Positions 24,840 through 33,738 of a DNA stretch of 63,208 nt are shown in pieces; within the stretch, counting starts at the first letter, position 1; every line of letters starts with the position of its first letter. The stretch is from Candidatus Saccharimonadota bacterium (lineage in GTDB: Bacteria; Patescibacteriota; Saccharimonadia; Saccharimonadales; Saccharimonadaceae). The DNA is taken from the NCBI GenBank assembly GCA_017515105.1, contig JAFWHO010000001.1, positions 266,903 through 330,110 of the forward strand, in the 5' to 3' direction. Both the position numbers and the translations under genes were made by a program. The notes below the pieces were generated by a model. That model was not told the DNA's origin. It ran no database searches and was given only the letters and a program-made list of their open reading frames with translations.

Positions 24840-24860
24840 ATGCTATAATTATAGCATATG
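24837..24860. promoter_or_regulatory. Perfect 24-bp palindrome holding two divergent -10 boxes and two start codons
   Basis: The half-site CATATGCTATAA is followed exactly by its reverse complement. The plus strand reads TATAAT at 24844-24849 and the dnaG ATG at 24858-24860. The minus strand reads TATAAT at 24849-24844 and the ATG of the membrane protein at 24839-24837. The two -10 boxes are the same six base pairs, so only one direction can be melted from them at a time. Confidence 0.85.
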
Positions 24861-26489
24861 TACGACCTAAAAGAGGAAATAAAATCACGCCTTGGCGTTG
24901 AAGAAGTGGTGGGTCAGTATGTAGAACTAAAACGCGCAGGCCGTAGTCTAAAAGGGCGTTCTCCCTGGGGCGTAGATAAGACCCCGTCTTTTATGGTATC
25001 GCCAGAAAAAGGCATCTGGCACGATTTTTCCGCCAATAAAGGTGGCGATATTTTTAGCTTCGTCATGGAAGTTGAAGGCATCAGCTTCAAAGAAGCCCTC
25101 GAGAAGCTTGCCGCGCGTGCCGGTGTGGATATTTCGAAATACCGCGGCGGCGATCAAGCAATCGCCCAGAAAAAAACCCGCGCCAAAGAAGCTCTTGCGC
25201 TCGCAGCCAAATATTATCAAGCCTGCCTCATCCGCAACCCCAAAGTTTGCGAGTACGTTTTTTACAAACGCAATCTTAACCGCCAAACAGTCTCAAAGTT
25301 TAAAATCGGCTACGCCCCAGCCGGCGGCAAGGCTACCCTAAATGTTCTCACGAAACGAGGTTTTACCGTAGAAGAACTTGAAGCTGCCGGCCTCCTCAGC
25401 CGCTATCATAACGACATCTTTCGCGACCGCATGACCGTACCGTTCATCGATACGCTAGGCAACGTGATTGGCTTTACCGCTCGTACGATTAGCGGCGAAG
25501 AGCCTAAATATCTCAACACGCCAGAGACGATCCTCTTCAACAAATCAAGATTTATCTTCGGCCTCTACCAGGCTAAGGAGGCCATCCGCCGTGAGGGCTA
25601 TGTTGTGATTGTCGAAGGAAACATGGATGTTATTTCTTCCCACCAAGCAGGTGTAAGCACCGCCGTAGCCACTTCTGGCACCGCCATGACCGACCAACAT
25701 TTAAAGGCACTTTCAAAACTTACTTCTGATATCAGACTAGCCTACGACGGCGACGAAGCTGGCGTTAGGGCCACCGAGCGCGCCATCATGATGGCCGGCG
25801 ATCTCGGCATCGATCTCACCGTCATCTCTGACTACCATGGTGCCAAAGACCCAGACGAACTCATCCAAAAAGATCCTAAACTCTGGCAGGAAGCTGTAAA
25901 CCACAGTGTCCCAGCAGTTGACTGGCTTCTCCAAAAATACGAAGAAGATCTCAACCTCTCCACCCCGACAGGGAAGCGAAAATATTCTGACGTTGCCTTG
26001 AAACTCCTCGGCTACGTAAAAGACGAAGTTGAGCGCGCCAGTTACGAAACCAAAATCGCCAAAAAACTCGGCGTCAGCGTTGAAACGTTGCGAGAAAAAG
26101 GCGACCGTCTAGCGAAGAAGCTCTCAGAAACCCCCAAGAAATATCTTAAAAAACCTAAAACCATTGCCGTGAACCAAAAACTCGAGAAGCTCGAAAACTC
26201 ACTTCTAGCCCTTAAAATTTACGGCGGTATCACTAAGACCGACATCCCGCTTGAAATTCCCGAAGACGATACCAGGCTAGCTGAACTTGAACTAGTTTTT
26301 AACTCAGAACATCAATTAGAATCTCCGGAAGGCTACGAAGCTGAAGCCAAAGCCCTCCTCATTTCCTACCAAAAAGAGCTAGACAAAGCCAAAATTGCCG
26401 ACTTGAAGAGTAAGCTTTCGGAGCTCGATGAAGAATCAGAAAAATATCTAGAGGTTCTTGGCGAAATAAACCGTTTGCAAAAAAAATAA
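24858..26489 (+). CDS. dnaG: DNA primase, zinc-finger ligands lost
   Basis: Synthesises RNA primers at the fork. The N-terminal CHC2 region (1-95) keeps its frame (KTPSFMVSPEKGIWHDF, KGGDIFSFVMEVEGISFKEAL) but the four zinc ligands are replaced: Ser35 and Gly38 where Cys and His are expected, and Asp56 and Ala59 where two Cys are expected. The catalytic core is intact: TOPRIM Glu in VVIVEGNMDV, and LAYDGDEAG. A C-terminal helical domain follows (about 430-543). The mRNA is predicted leaderless. rpoD follows after 22 bases, the remnant of the macromolecular synthesis operon. Confidence 0.94.
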   Translation: MYDLKEEIKSRLGVEEVVGQYVELKRAGRSLKGRSPWGVDKTPSFMVSPEKGIWHDFSANKGGDIFSFVMEVEGISFKEALEKLAARAGVDISKYRGGDQAIAQKKTRAKEALALAAKYYQACLIRNPKVCEYVFYKRNLNRQTVSKFKIGYAPAGGKATLNVLTKRGFTVEELEAAGLLSRYHNDIFRDRMTVPFIDTLGNVIGFTARTISGEEPKYLNTPETILFNKSRFIFGLYQAKEAIRREGYVVIVEGNMDVISSHQAGVSTAVATSGTAMTDQHLKALSKLTSDIRLAYDGDEAGVRATERAIMMAGDLGIDLTVISDYHGAKDPDELIQKDPKLWQEAVNHSVPAVDWLLQKYEEDLNLSTPTGKRKYSDVALKLLGYVKDEVERASYETKIAKKLGVSVETLREKGDRLAKKLSETPKKYLKKPKTIAVNQKLEKLENSLLALKIYGGITKTDIPLEIPEDDTRLAELELVFNSEHQLESPEGYEAEAKALLISYQKELDKAKIADLKSKLSELDEESEKYLEVLGEINRLQKK

Positions 26490-26497
26490 TAGTATAT

Positions 26498-26503
26498 TAT
26501 AAT
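26498..26503 (+). promoter_or_regulatory. -10 box of rpoD, leaderless
   Basis: TATAAT in the short dnaG-rpoD gap, eight bases before the ATG at 26512. Confidence 0.65.
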
Positions 26504-26511
26504 GCAATGTA

Positions 26512-27486
26512 ATGAGCTTGAAAAAAGATGAAATTTTGAATGCAAAAGAACAAGTGCCAGATTTCGATGAACCAGAAACGCACGATCTCGAAAACGAAGA
26601 AGAACTTTCCGATGAAGAGTTAGCTATTACTGCCGAAAACGTTGATGCTTTTGCTGACGACTCCGTTAGGCTGTATCTTCGTGAAATCGGTAAAATTCCT
26701 CTTCTCACTGCCGAGGAAGAAGCTGACCTCGCCCAGCGTATTGTTAAGGGTGACAAAAAAGCCAAAGACAAAATGGTCGAGGCCAACATGCGTCTTGTTG
26801 TGTCTATCGCTAAGCGCTACGGCGGCCGCGGTCTTGATTTTCTTGATTTGATCCAGGAAGGGAACACCGGTTTACTTAGAGCAGTTGATAAGTTCGATCC
26901 CAAAAAAGGCTTCAAATTCTCAACTTATGCAACTTGGTGGGTCCGCCAGGCTATTACCCGCGCTATCGCTGACCAGGCTCGCACTATTCGTATCCCAGTT
27001 CACATGGTGGAGACTATCAACAAAGTCCTTCGTACCACCCGTAAGCTTACTACCGAACTAAACCGCGAGCCAACTAATGAAGAAATTGCGAAAGCTCTGG
27101 ATATGGAGCCAGAGAAAATTGACTACGTAATGCGCATCAAGCAAGACATCGCTTCACTTGATGCTTCCGTTGGCCGTGATGGCGATGATGAAGATTCGGT
27201 TCTAGGCGACTTCGTTGAGGACGAAGAGCGTGACTCACCTGAAGAAGCCGCTTCTAACCAAATCTTGAAAGAGCAACTCTCAGAAATCATCGCTACTTTG
27301 AGCGATAGGGAACAGAAGATCATCCGCTTGAGATTCGGTATCGGTGGCGGCCGCCCCCATACTCTAGAAGAAGTCGGTGCAGAATTTGATGTTACTCGCG
27401 AACGCATTCGCCAGATCGAGGCGAAGGCTCTTTCAAAGCTACGCAAAAACAAAGACACCAAAAAATTACACGAATATCTAAAATAG
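26512..27486 (+). CDS. rpoD: Primary sigma factor
   Basis: A 324-residue sigma-70 lacking the long region 1.1 and non-conserved insert. Region 1.2 [28 protein letters not shown], region 2 [49 protein letters not shown] (-10 recognition), region 3 and region 4.2 [28 protein letters not shown] (-35 recognition) are all canonical. This fits the TTGACA/TATAAT promoters found throughout the window. The start is taken at 26512 from -10 spacing; the ATG at 26507 is followed at once by a stop. Confidence 0.96.
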   Translation: MSLKKDEILNAKEQVPDFDEPETHDLENEEELSDEELAITAENVDAFADDSVRLYLREIGKIPLLTAEEEADLAQRIVKGDKKAKDKMVEANMRLVVSIAKRYGGRGLDFLDLIQEGNTGLLRAVDKFDPKKGFKFSTYATWWVRQAITRAIADQARTIRIPVHMVETINKVLRTTRKLTTELNREPTNEEIAKALDMEPEKIDYVMRIKQDIASLDASVGRDGDDEDSVLGDFVEDEERDSPEEAASNQILKEQLSEIIATLSDREQKIIRLRFGIGGGRPHTLEEVGAEFDVTRERIRQIEAKALSKLRKNKDTKKLHEYLK

Positions 27487-27493
27487 GAGGAAT

Positions 27494-27916
27494 ATGAAGA
27501 AAATCGTTGCTGGTATTATGATGGTCTGCATGGCCCTCGTTGTTACTGTGGCCCCAGTTTATGCCGATGATGGTGGATGCGTCCCCACTTCTGTGCTTGG
27601 CGGGTCTAAGTGTAAATATAATGAAAAAACCAAAGAATATACCAAATCCGAAAACGGTGAATACAACTGTTCTTGCGACGACGGTAAGGGCTCTAGTGTC
27701 ACCGCGCAACTAAATCTTGTCGTGGATATCATGACTATTGGTATTGGCATCCTCGGCGTAATTGGTATCACTATCGTTGGTATACAATACCTCACTGCAG
27801 GCGGCAGCGAGGAAAAAACCCGCAAAGCCAAACGTCGCATGTTTGAAATTGTTATTGGTCTTGTTGCCTACGTTGTGCTGTACGCATTTGTAAAATGGCT
27901 TATACCTACCTCCTAA
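27494..27916 (+). CDS. T4SS_pilin-type (VirB2/TrbC-like) membrane protein
   Basis: A 140-residue exported protein with a signal peptide (1-24, cut after VYA), a cysteine-containing polar segment (about 25-70) and two membrane helices (IMTIGIGILGVIGITIVGIQYL and IVIGLVAYVVLYAFVKWLI) separated by TAGGSEEKTRKAKRRMFE. This matches the pilin-like families annotated T4SS_pilin in CPR genomes and resembles VirB2. No other type IV secretion gene is in the window. A Shine-Dalgarno AGGAGG lies upstream. It sits between rpoD and a lipid kinase gene. Confidence 0.75.
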   Translation: MKKIVAGIMMVCMALVVTVAPVYADDGGCVPTSVLGGSKCKYNEKTKEYTKSENGEYNCSCDDGKGSSVTAQLNLVVDIMTIGIGILGVIGITIVGIQYLTAGGSEEKTRKAKRRMFEIVIGLVAYVVLYAFVKWLIPTS

Positions 27917-27927
27917 GGAGAGCCATA

Positions 27928-28830
27928 GTGAAACGATTAATCGTTGTCTTCAATCCCCGTTCGTCTCGTTATGATAAGGTTCGTCATGACGTTATTAATC
28001 GTTTAAATAGTCTTAAAGGCTATCTTATAGGCAAATACGAAGTCGAACCAACCGATCTTGACCATAATATCAAGAAGCTTTCTAAACTGTTAAAAGATGG
28101 CGACCTAGTCATCTCAGCTGGCGGTGATGCCACCGGCATCATTGCATCGAATGCGATATTGATGTCAGAAAAAGACGCTATGCTTTCAGCCCTCCCTTAT
28201 GGTAATTTCAATGATCTGGCCAGAACTTTAGGTACCAAATCTTTAGACGACATTCTTTTTGGCGAAACACGAGAGTTATATCCCCTCGAAATTTATATCG
28301 ATGACAAATTCTTCCGCTACTCCACTTGCTACACTACTATTGGTATGACCGCGGCAGCTGTCCATATTTACGATTCACCTAAAATGCGCGCAAAACTAAA
28401 AAGCGATATTGGCCGCAAAATCGGCTCATACACTAGCCTCGCCGGCTGGTATTTCAAAAACCGCCACAAGCAGGTTTTTATGCCAGAATTTGTTTTAAAC
28501 GGCTTGCCTGTAGCACGCAAAACTTCCGACTACACGGCTGTGAACGGTCGCTTCATGGCTCGAGTTATGAAGGGCAGGGAAGATTATCGTGATTCCGAAT
28601 ATTTCCGCAGCGAAATCGATTATTTAGTTAGCTTCTATCGCTTATCCAAAATGATGGCGAAAAGCATCTTCACTCGCATCCCCGGCTCCCTTACCACTAA
28701 AGACACGCTAGAATTCTTGCAACCATCCACCGTAGTCATCCAAACAGAAGGCGAATACCGCACCTGTGAAAAAATTTGTAAGATAGAAATCAAAAAAAGT
28801 AAAAAACGACTGAAAGTAGTTGAACACTAA
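27928..28830 (+). CDS. Diacylglycerol/sphingosine kinase-family lipid kinase
   Basis: A 300-residue DAGK-catalytic-domain protein (YegS/DgkB type). IVVFNPRSSRYDK at the start, LVISAGGDATGIIASNAIL (nucleotide-binding GGDGT-like motif, here GGDAT) and ALPYGNFNDLARTLG are typical. A beta-sandwich C-terminal domain follows. It likely phosphorylates a lipid at the membrane. A GTG start at 27928 with AAGGAG at 27915-27920 is preferred to the ATG at 27895, which lies inside the preceding gene. Confidence 0.85.
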   Translation: MKRLIVVFNPRSSRYDKVRHDVINRLNSLKGYLIGKYEVEPTDLDHNIKKLSKLLKDGDLVISAGGDATGIIASNAILMSEKDAMLSALPYGNFNDLARTLGTKSLDDILFGETRELYPLEIYIDDKFFRYSTCYTTIGMTAAAVHIYDSPKMRAKLKSDIGRKIGSYTSLAGWYFKNRHKQVFMPEFVLNGLPVARKTSDYTAVNGRFMARVMKGREDYRDSEYFRSEIDYLVSFYRLSKMMAKSIFTRIPGSLTTKDTLEFLQPSTVVIQTEGEYRTCEKICKIEIKKSKKRLKVVEH

Positions 28831-28848
28831 GATAGCTATCAGGTATGA

Positions 28849-28854
28849 TATACT
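28849..28854 (+). promoter_or_regulatory. -10 box of the P-loop kinase gene, leaderless
   Basis: TATACT six bases before the ATG at 28861. Confidence 0.6.
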
Positions 28855-28860
28855 ATATAC

Positions 28861-29427
28861 ATGGACAATGTTAAAATTTTAGCCGTCGTCGGCATGTCTG
28901 GCTCCGGTAAGTCAGTTATAGTCGATTATCTTACTGACCAAGGTTGCCCCAAAGTCTATTTTGGAGGAATGATCTATAAGGAAATGGAAAAACGCGGCAT
29001 TGAGCGCACCGAAGATGGCGAATCCGAGAAAAAATTCCGCGAAGAAATTCGCAAACAAGAAGGCAAGGATTGGGTAGTCAATCAAGTTATTGCCGAAACC
29101 AAAGATTTAATAAATGCAGGCCAAAAGCGCATCGTGCTAGACGGCGTATATTCATGGACTGAGTACAAGATCTTAAAACACGAATTCCCGAAAGCTCTCA
29201 CCTTTGTCGCGGTTGTTGTCGATAAAAAAATACGTTATGAACGCGTTGCTGAGCGTCCAGGACGTTCCTTCGACGCCAAAGCCATCCGTGAACGCGATCG
29301 TAGCGAGATCGAGAATCTCGAAAAGGGCGGCCCAATTGGTGCAGCTGATTACTACCTCTTAAATAACGGTACGATCGAAGAATTGCAGGAAAATCTAAAA
29401 ACCCTCCTAAAGAGGATCGAGTTTTAA
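28861..29427 (+). CDS. P-loop nucleotide/CoA kinase-like protein
   Basis: A 188-residue P-loop kinase with Walker A VVGMSGSGKSVIVDYL (9-24), a lid region (KFREEIRKQEGKDWVVNQV), a Walker B-like strand RIVLDGVYSW and a DPCK-like segment YERVAERPGRSFDAKAIRERDRSEIENLEKGGPIGAADYYLLNNGT. It is closest to dephospho-CoA kinase-related and archaeal UPF0200 proteins. The exact substrate is not clear. polA starts 8 bases downstream. Confidence 0.75.
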   Translation: MDNVKILAVVGMSGSGKSVIVDYLTDQGCPKVYFGGMIYKEMEKRGIERTEDGESEKKFREEIRKQEGKDWVVNQVIAETKDLINAGQKRIVLDGVYSWTEYKILKHEFPKALTFVAVVVDKKIRYERVAERPGRSFDAKAIRERDRSEIENLEKGGPIGAADYYLLNNGTIEELQENLKTLLKRIEF

Positions 29428-29435
29428 CTAAGTAT

Positions 29436-31814
29436 ATGGCCACGATGAAAAGATTAGTGCTAATAGACGGAAAATCAGTTTTCTATCGTGGTTATTACGC
29501 AATGGGCGCCCTCAGCCTCACCGACGGCACCCCGACTGGTGGCATTTATGGCTTTGCTGCCATCTCTATGGAAATCGTTAAAAAGCTGAACCCTACTAAG
29601 GTCGTAGTGGCCTGGGATTCCAAGTCTTCCACCTCTAAACGTCGCGCAATTTATGCAGACTACAAAGCCGGACGCGTCAAACCGGGCGAGGATTTTTATG
29701 CCCAGATCCCGTTTCTTGAAACCCTCATTAACGATCTTGGTTGGGATTTTGTTGAAATTCCAGACTACGAAGCCGACGATATCATCGGCACCCTGAGTAA
29801 ACAAGCCGATGATGCCGGCGACTGGGAAACCTATATTATTTCTAGCGACCTCGATATGCTTCAAATCGTCGACGACAACACTCATATGTGGCGCATCCTT
29901 AAGGGCTTTACTAATATTGAACAAATAAATGTACCAGAGCTAGAGGCTAAGTACGGCATCAATAAATCTCAATTCTTAGATCTCAAGGCCTTGAAAGGTG
30001 ATTCTTCGGACAACATTCCAGGCGTCCCTGGTATAGGCGAAAAAACCGCCGCGAAGTTACTTAACCAATATGACAACCTTGATGGAGTCTACTCGCACCT
30101 TGATGAGATCACTAGCTCCACCAAGGCCAAGCTCGAATCCGGCAAAGAATCGGCTTATATGTCACGCGATTTAGCCCGTATCATGTTTGACGCCCCAGTT
30201 AAGCTTGACGATCTCCCGGACTTCTCGTTTGACGAAGAACGCGTGGTTGCGGGCCTAAAAAAGCTCGAATTCAACTCCCTCATTCGTAAGGTGAAACACG
30301 CGTCAACATTCGAGAGCGGCACTTCGAAGGAGCAAACTATAGAGCCTAGGAAAGAGCCCGAAACTCCTAAGAAAGCCCCGATCATGGCTCCTCTAGGCGA
30401 CGCCGTCATTGATTGGGATATCAAATCCTTAATGCACCAAAACGACAAAATTGCAGAGAAAATCCTAAAAGGTGAGAGTTTTTGGGACCTTGGCCAGGCC
30501 GCATTCCTTTTGAACCCCTTGATGCGAGAAATTCCTCAACTTGTCGTCCCCGAAGAGGAGCGAGAACGCCAGTATTTCGAATTTGAAAAATACCCCAAAC
30601 TTTATGACATTTATCAAGACCTAGACTTACCCCTCATCCCAATTCTTTACAAGATGGAAAAGAAGGGAATGCTGATCGATCGCGACTATTTCAAAAACCT
30701 CCAGGCCGAGTACACCGCCGAAGTATCAAGACTAGAATCCGAAGTCCAAGAGTTGGCCGGAACCAGTTTTAATGTTAATTCGCCTGTTCAGCTCTCCGAA
30801 GTTTTGTTCACCAAGCTAGGGCTCCCGGTTAAAGGCATCAAGAAGACTACTCGCGGCTACTCCACTGGCGCCAAAGAGTTAGAGAAACTAAAAGACGAGC
30901 ATCCTATTATCGAGAAAATTACTGAATATCGCGAAGCTGCGAAGCTTCTAAATACCTATATCGTCCCAATGCCAAACTTAGCCGACGCCGACGGCCGTAT
31001 TCATACCACCTTTACTCAGAACGTAACCGCAACTGGACGTCTTAGCTCTAAGGATCCAAATTTGCAAAACATCCCGGTCCGCACCGAAGAAGGTAAACGC
31101 ATCCGTACCGGCTTTGTGGCTAGCAAAGGCAAAATTTTCGTTTCCGCCGATTATTCTCAGTTCGAATTGCGCTTAGCTGCTGTCTTGTCTGGCGACCAGG
31201 CCTTAATTGACGATTTTAATCACGACATCGATATTCATACTAAGACTGCCGCCGAAGCCTTCAAAATCCCGATGGATAAGGTTACCAAAGACCAACGTCG
31301 TGCCGCCAAGGTGATTAATTTTGGTATTCTATATGGCATGAGCGTTAAAGGTCTTGCCGATGCCGCCAAGATGCCAATCGGCGAAGCCAAGAAATTTATC
31401 GATAATTATTTCGTACTTCGCGCTCCAATCAAGCGAAAATTAGAAGAGATCTTGAGGCAAGCCAGGGAAGAAGGCTATGTCGAAACTTATTACGGACGTC
31501 GCCGTCCTACTCCTGACGTTAAATCCCCGAACTTTATTATCCGCCAAGCCGCCGAGCGCGCCGCGCAGAACATGCCAATTCAGGGTACCGAGGCCGATCT
31601 CATGAAACGCGCCATGATCAAAATTGACCAAGCCCTTCCGAAGGGCGCCGAGCTAGTCATGCAAGTGCACGACTCTCTTATTGTTGAATGTGACGAGAAA
31701 CAAAAAGACGAAGTGAGCAAGATTCTTCAAGCCGAAATGGAATCAGTCGCTCCCGAACTCCCTATTAAACTGGCCACTGAAGTAACAACTGGACACAACT
31801 GGGGCGAATTATAA
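29436..31814 (+). CDS. polA: DNA polymerase I without a 3'-5' exonuclease domain
   Basis: A 792-residue PolA. The N-terminal 5' nuclease/FEN domain (1-290) includes DGKSVFYRGYYAM, DYEADDIIGTL, and LKGDSSDNIPGVPGIGEKTA. The polymerase domain (about 385-792) has motif A VSADYSQFELRLAAVL, motif B RRAAKVINFGILYGMS and motif C VMQVHDSLIVEC. The central segment (about 290-385) is short and lacks DEDD residues, so proofreading is absent. A second ATG at 29445 is possible. No Shine-Dalgarno is seen; translation may be coupled to the upstream gene. Confidence 0.95.
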   Translation: MATMKRLVLIDGKSVFYRGYYAMGALSLTDGTPTGGIYGFAAISMEIVKKLNPTKVVVAWDSKSSTSKRRAIYADYKAGRVKPGEDFYAQIPFLETLINDLGWDFVEIPDYEADDIIGTLSKQADDAGDWETYIISSDLDMLQIVDDNTHMWRILKGFTNIEQINVPELEAKYGINKSQFLDLKALKGDSSDNIPGVPGIGEKTAAKLLNQYDNLDGVYSHLDEITSSTKAKLESGKESAYMSRDLARIMFDAPVKLDDLPDFSFDEERVVAGLKKLEFNSLIRKVKHASTFESGTSKEQTIEPRKEPETPKKAPIMAPLGDAVIDWDIKSLMHQNDKIAEKILKGESFWDLGQAAFLLNPLMREIPQLVVPEEERERQYFEFEKYPKLYDIYQDLDLPLIPILYKMEKKGMLIDRDYFKNLQAEYTAEVSRLESEVQELAGTSFNVNSPVQLSEVLFTKLGLPVKGIKKTTRGYSTGAKELEKLKDEHPIIEKITEYREAAKLLNTYIVPMPNLADADGRIHTTFTQNVTATGRLSSKDPNLQNIPVRTEEGKRIRTGFVASKGKIFVSADYSQFELRLAAVLSGDQALIDDFNHDIDIHTKTAAEAFKIPMDKVTKDQRRAAKVINFGILYGMSVKGLADAAKMPIGEAKKFIDNYFVLRAPIKRKLEEILRQAREEGYVETYYGRRRPTPDVKSPNFIIRQAAERAAQNMPIQGTEADLMKRAMIKIDQALPKGAELVMQVHDSLIVECDEKQKDEVSKILQAEMESVAPELPIKLATEVTTGHNWGEL

Positions 31815-31927
31815 TTGTTTTAACCTTAGACGTTTTCTTTTAAAATGCTTATGCAATAGATTTTTAGTTTTGAGGTTGTTTTTTAGCTGGTGCTGTGTTT
31901 TATATGTCCCAATATAAAGGAGACATC

Positions 31928-33682
31928 ATGCTAAAAACACTTCAAAATGCCATACATGCACCCTTGCCCAGTAGAGCTCGCAAAATCTGCTACATTATTA
32001 TTCTCCTCGCATTCATCTTCTTACTATTCTTGAAGCCAGCTGCGTCACCAACCCACGCTGCTTCATCTTGCCCCGACCTAAAAGTGATCTTCGCTCGCGG
32101 CTCTGGCGGTGAACGCTACAACAACGGCGAATATCAGGCCTTCAAGAGCTCTCTAGAAGCAAAGCTTTCAACCTCGTCTCTGTCTTACACTTTTGACGAC
32201 CTAGAATATCCAGCTGTTAGCGTAGGCATCAGCGACGGGCACTTTGGTACTATGCTTGGCGCCTACATCAGCGGAGGCGACTCTTATGAGTTTGGTGAGA
32301 GTGTCAAAGAGGGAACAAAGAAACTACATAGAATTATTAACTCCAGCACTTGCCCAAACACTAAATACATCATAGCTGGCTATTCGCAAGGGGCACTGGT
32401 TGTATTGAAAGATCTCGCGGAAATCAATCCTGATAAACTCATCTACGCCGCCACCTTTGGCGACCCAAAAATCTATCTACCAGAAGGTGCGGGGTTATTG
32501 CCAGCAGCTTGCCGAGGAGACAATCTGTCAGAATACCGCGCCTACGTCCCAGACTGCCGTGCCTACAAGGGACTACTCGGCGCCAGGGAACCATATGTCG
32601 CGTCGGGCTTTCAGGGTAAAATCGGGACTTGGTGTAATAAAGCGGACCTATTCTGTAGCTCTCATTTTAGTATCGAGGATCACACCCACTATGTCGAGGA
32701 TGGCCTCTATGAAGATGCCTCTCGCCTCATTTTTAGCAAAATTGCCGCAGAATTTGGCTTCAAAAACCAATATACCTCGCCCCACGACACTGCCATCCTG
32801 ATCGACTCGACCGGGTCCATGAGAAGTCTTATAGACGAGTATAAAGCTGAAGCCCTGAGGCTAGCTGAAAAAACTATCAATTCCGGTGGGCGCGTCGCTC
32901 TTTACGACTATCGTGATCTGAACGATCCCTACCAACCAGTTGAGCGATGCAATTTTGAAACCTGTAATATGGAGACTTTCAAAGCTGGTCTTGATCGAAT
33001 ACTCACTAAAGGTGGTGGCGACACCAACGAATCTCTCCTCTCCGCCTCTCTCCATGTCATGAAGAGTCTGGACTGGCAGCTCGGCTCCACTAAGTCACTA
33101 GTCATTCTGACGGACGCCGGATATCATTCTCCCGATCGCGACGGCACCACTTTCTATGATGTCAAAACCCTTAGCAAACAGATCGATCCAGTCAACTTCT
33201 ACATTATTACTACGCCAAAAAACCTATCGTCCTACCAATCCCTGGCCGAAGCAACCGATGGGTCTGTGGTTTCTTCCGTCGATGACCTTAGCCTTCTCAC
33301 AGATAACATTATTGAACGTTTCGATAGTTTACCTCGCATCGAAGAAGACCTCACGGACCCAGGCGAAACTACACTCCACCTAGAAATTACCAACAGTGCC
33401 ATTCTTCCTGATAGCTCAGTCAAAGTGACCTTCACCAATGACGCTCCGTACGCCCTTGTGGTTCTAAATGATGTACTGCTTGGCATGACCGACCGCACTG
33501 AGTTCACCATAACTGGGCTAGATTTAGGTCAGGACAACACCCTCATCCTCGTTCCTTTTGATGGGATCAAGCGCAGCGATCCAGTCTCTGTAGAACTAAA
33601 TACTGGCTACGGCAGTACTACCATCCCTGAGCTGAGTAGCGTAACGATAGTCCCGAAAGCCCCTAATACCGGCAGAAAATAA
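31928..33682 (+). CDS. Secreted cutinase fused to a von Willebrand factor A domain
   Basis: A 584-residue exported protein. A signal/anchor helix (about 17-38) is followed by a cutinase domain (about 45-280): LKVIFARGSGGE, nucleophile Ser153 in AGYSQGAL, Asp240 in WCNKADLFC, and His252/254 in DHTHYVEDG, with paired cysteines. Next is a VWA domain (about 288-465) with MIDAS DSTGS at 293-297. A beta-rich domain and the end VPKAPNTGRK follow. Cutinases hydrolyse lipid or cutin esters and are common in mycolate actinobacteria. The ATG at 31928 follows AAAGGAG at 31916-31922. Confidence 0.88.
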   Translation: MLKTLQNAIHAPLPSRARKICYIIILLAFIFLLFLKPAASPTHAASSCPDLKVIFARGSGGERYNNGEYQAFKSSLEAKLSTSSLSYTFDDLEYPAVSVGISDGHFGTMLGAYISGGDSYEFGESVKEGTKKLHRIINSSTCPNTKYIIAGYSQGALVVLKDLAEINPDKLIYAATFGDPKIYLPEGAGLLPAACRGDNLSEYRAYVPDCRAYKGLLGAREPYVASGFQGKIGTWCNKADLFCSSHFSIEDHTHYVEDGLYEDASRLIFSKIAAEFGFKNQYTSPHDTAILIDSTGSMRSLIDEYKAEALRLAEKTINSGGRVALYDYRDLNDPYQPVERCNFETCNMETFKAGLDRILTKGGGDTNESLLSASLHVMKSLDWQLGSTKSLVILTDAGYHSPDRDGTTFYDVKTLSKQIDPVNFYIITTPKNLSSYQSLAEATDGSVVSSVDDLSLLTDNIIERFDSLPRIEEDLTDPGETTLHLEITNSAILPDSSVKVTFTNDAPYALVVLNDVLLGMTDRTEFTITGLDLGQDNTLILVPFDGIKRSDPVSVELNTGYGSTTIPELSSVTIVPKAPNTGRK

Positions 33683-33692
33683 CACGTCAAAA

Positions 33693-33721
33693 AAGAATTG
33701 GACGCGGAGTCCAATTCTTTC
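33693..33721 (+). terminator. Terminator after the cutinase-VWA gene
   Basis: Stem AAGAATTGGAC / GTCCAATTCTT with loop GCGGA. A-rich 5' side and T-rich 3' side make it usable from both strands; the next gene is convergent. Confidence 0.85.
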
Positions 33722-33738
33722 ATTATTAAACATAGATT

